Below, one piece after another: positions 61,241 through 64,000 of a stretch of 64,000 bases of DNA (position 1 is its first letter; every line of letters starts with the position of its first letter). This DNA is from Siphonodentalium dalli (Eukaryota; Mollusca; Scaphopoda; Gadilida; Siphonodentaliidae), in the NCBI GenBank assembly GCA_032622095.1, contig CP136068.1, positions 1,171,607-1,235,606 of the forward strand, given 5' to 3'. The notes under the pieces were generated by a model that was not told where the DNA came from, searched no databases, and saw nothing but the letters and a program-made list of their open reading frames with translations. A program made the position numbers and the translations under genes.

Positions 61241-62309
61241 GTAGGCAAAGTCCTCGCTGGACCGAAATTCACTTTTACCAACTGAAAATAATTTTTTGGC
61301 AAATGCTGTTAGAAATTGACAATTGCTATCCGATTCTACAACATTTTATCTTTTATTTTGATTATTTCGATAATCACTGCTTGAGCGACCTTTGATATCG
61401 ATAGGAAAGCAGTTAATTATTAACATTTGTTGCATTCTATGCAATAAACGAACAGCTTAAGAATGCTGTGGTTCTGTACAAGCTTCTTGTGACACCATAT
61501 CGATATTATTAGTCCGAATTTTTCTTTAAAGTTAAAAATCTTTTGGTTGAGTTTACGGATAATGCGGGTTGAATTTGCCACGGTGGGGGTATGCTAGCAC
61601 TCGAGTGCACACCTCTTGTTTTGATTATTTCGATAATCACTGCTTGAGCGACCTTTGATATCGATAGGAAAGCAGTTAATTATTAACATTTCTTGCATCT
61701 ATGCAATAAACGAACGGCATAAGAATGAAATTGTAGATGCATGGAAACAAAGAGGAGCTGTGTAAACACCACCATACTAGCAAACCATCCGTCGATATTT
61801 TATTTAACAAAATGTTGATAAAGTTTTGGGAAATTTCATACCAAAGTTGACAGTGGTTAGCATTATTTTGTTGCAATTAATCGATTCTGATAACTAAAGC
61901 GTATTTTGGAGAAATGTTGTTGTTGTTATATCTTGATGATATGGGGACCGTCTGATCGGATTGAGTACCTTTAAAATATGTTTCACGAAAGTCGATCTAT
62001 GTTTAACCTTCCTTAGTAGTTCCATTAGGAAATGTTCCGATAATAATAAGTTCAACAAATGCTATATCTAAACATTATCCTCCAGTGAATATGAATCCTT
62101 CTGAACTGACATTATAATTTGTCCATGTGGTGTCTGCTCATATTATCTGAACATCCCTCCAAATGAATAATAGACCATTCCAATATATACTTTTATCAAT
62201 TCAGTATAGACAGGTTTCATTTTGGTTCTGTATTTGATGAAACTGTGGGTCTGGAATGCTGTTTTCATCTTGAATTGTACGTATTTAAAACAAAATTATA
62301 ATATTTCAG
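61241..62309. other. Intron with a ~105-bp direct duplication
   Basis: The segment beginning TTGATTATTTCGATAATCAC at 61358 recurs at 61621, a 263-bp offset, with few changes. It ends in an acceptor AATATTTCAG at 62300-62309. Confidence 0.7.
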
Positions 62310-64000
62310 ATGAAGACAGGATGATAGACCCCAAGGAGATCGTAACATCAATTATTCGGGCAGCGAGCAGGAAGATGCAGAACAAATCTGGCAAGCTGGA
62401 TAATGAACCAGCGGAAACGACGCCAATTAGACCTCATAACGAGCGAAACAGGCCTGCCAACGAGCGAAACAGACCACACAACGAGCGAAACATCGATCGC
62501 GAAATCACACACCGGAAACACATGTCGCTTGACTCGGTGCTAAACGAGGTCAAAGCAGATCCGAGTCCAATCAAGTACACCCAGTCGGGCTCTCAGGATG
62601 CCATAGACAGGATTGGTCGCGGGCTGCAGCCGAGCTTGTCTGAACAGAAAATTCTCGCTCCGATGGCCTCTTTCGACTCAGATTTGGATTGGGATCCAAG
62701 ACGAGACTTTCTGCAATCGGAGAAGAGTAGTTATAGTAAGAAGTCGCAGTATAGTCGGCAGTATTCAGATGATTCCGCTGATACTAATAACGAGTTATAT
62801 GACAAAACGCCACAGTACAGTCGTCAATATTCCGACGATTCGGTTAATAATGACGAGTTAGAAATCTCACATGGGTTAGACGACGGAGATCCATCCCAGT
62901 TTCGGGATACATTGGATAGGTTACGAAGAATCCAGGAAGAAACACAAGCATTAGTAGAACGTGAGCAGAAACGGCAGCGAGAGTGGGAGAAACGACAGTT
63001 GTCAAAGAAACGGTACGAAATTGAAGAAAAAATGCAGCAGACGAAACGTGAGTTAGAAATGGAGGAGAGTCATAGTGTCGAAGATTTGTTACGAGCGACT
63101 ATTCCGTCGGCTTGGTTGGGTCACCATGGTGACACAATGAAATCAGATTCAACATCGCTGATGTCTGAATATTCAACAACGTCAAGTCGTGGCGATAAAT
63201 ACCAGTCAACGAAGTCCAAATATGGTGCTCTGTCTGATTATTCTAGTAGTGCTTCGACGGTTGGCGGAAACGATAAACATTTTGATTCAAGACGACGTAA
63301 CGGAGATCCTAAGTATTCACACAGCACGAGGTATTTAGGCTCTGGTACTCGACAATCTCAACCAGCGTATTCTCGAACAGGTAAACCGGAATCCAAATCG
63401 AAGCTGACCGGGTCGTTAGAAAACGTTCTGGAAACCGAATATCAGCATCCGACACAAGTGGTGTTACGAGAAAAGAAAAAAGATAATGATCCGACAAAAC
63501 GAAATAGTCGGTTGTTAAACCGGGGCAGCTCCTTGCGAAGGAGTTCATTAGATTCGCTGATGGATTTGTACGATAAACATGAACAGCGGATGTCATACGT
63601 GTCGACAGATTCTGAAGACGGATCCGATTTGCTAACCAGCCTTACTAGTACATTTGATCAAAAGCTTCACTTGTTGTTAAATCCAAAGTATAAATTCTCG
63701 AATGCATCAGAGAAATCTAAATTAATGCGTATGTTGAGCGGGAAGAATGATGATTCGAGTGATTCTGGTGATAAAAAACATACCGGTGCTGACATGGTGA
63801 GTCTGAAGTCACACGTTCAGTACCCACCTTTTCCTAGAAGTGGTTCTGATCATTTCTTTGACAAACATTTCCGAGATCCTAGTCTACATAGAGCTTCCAA
63901 ATCGGAAACCAAAGTCGGAATCGCATCTCGCTTCGAGCGAAATCCCATAATACCATACCGGACTGGGAATCAATTCCGACGAACCGAGTCAAATTATTCT
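62310..64000 (+). CDS. ARHGAP21: ARHGAP21/23-type gene, long C-terminal tail exon (partial)
   Basis: One uninterrupted frame of 563 codons that continues past the window. It begins DEDRMIDPKEIVTSIIRAAS. Then come three NERNRP-type repeats (about 62432-62490), two copies of YSRQYSDDS (62752 and 62820), and a strongly charged coiled-coil-like stretch (about 62908-63070, with RRIQEETQALVEREQKRQRE). Ser-rich sequence follows, with RRSSLDSLMDLYDKHEQR and the hydrophobic block LLTSLTSTFDQKLHLLLNP near 63625-63690. Such a long, mostly disordered tail with a coiled coil after the GAP domain is usual for ARHGAP21/23. No stop is seen. Confidence 0.88.

Noticed and set aside
63309-63596. Minus-strand 95-codon frame
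   Set aside because: Antisense shadow of the long tail exon.

Overview
This window is eukaryotic. Genes are split by GT-AG introns, open frames are short and scattered, and most of the sequence is transposon remnants, MITEs, satellites and microsatellites. It looks like a marine invertebrate, most likely a mollusc. Two hints support that: a secreted Gly/Met-rich protein resembling shell-matrix proteins, and frequent repeats containing the motif GGGAGATAACTC, which I associate with molluscan genomes. The species assignment is an inference.

Layout. 1-7150: intergenic sequence with a hAT-like MITE, a small foldback element, one possible orphan exon (3357-3596) and a block of diverged internal duplications (4042-7150). 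7160-8060: a TACACA/TGTGTA satellite followed by microsatellites. 9675-15255: three copies of a ~0.9-1.9 kb unit carrying nested MITEs. 16026-16167: a long foldback hairpin. 17905-18798 (minus strand): the only complete gene, an intronless secreted Gly/Met-rich protein with a TATA box. 19000-26900: gene-poor, with a Helitron-like element, a TTAA-flanked MITE and a 95-bp minisatellite. 26879-29750: minus-strand Helitron-like elements, three of them abutting head to tail. 29900-51088: composite repeats made of a diverged 1.4-kb lead followed by tandem arrays with unit lengths 1383, 1749 and 1403 bp. The last array has about seven nearly identical copies and runs into a 100-N gap (51089-51188).

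51189-64000 holds the 3' part of an ARHGAP21/23-type RhoGAP gene on the plus strand. Four exons are visible: 56786-56949, 58884-59009, 61120-61240, and 62310 to beyond the window end. They encode the C-terminal half of the RhoGAP domain and part of a long Ser-rich, coiled-coil tail.

The most striking signal is in this gene. An ~88-bp minisatellite of about 64 copies (51189-56785) is built from the 3' splice site plus the first ~67 nt of a RhoGAP exon, so the intron carries dozens of copies of its own acceptor. In the next intron an independent 91-bp array (58956-59907) is built from the last ~55 nt of the following exon plus its 5' splice donor, giving ten tandem donors. A 60-bp duplication also sits directly in front of the third acceptor. 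Exon-boundary minisatellites of both polarities within one domain suggest a recurrent mutational or splicing phenomenon worth testing.
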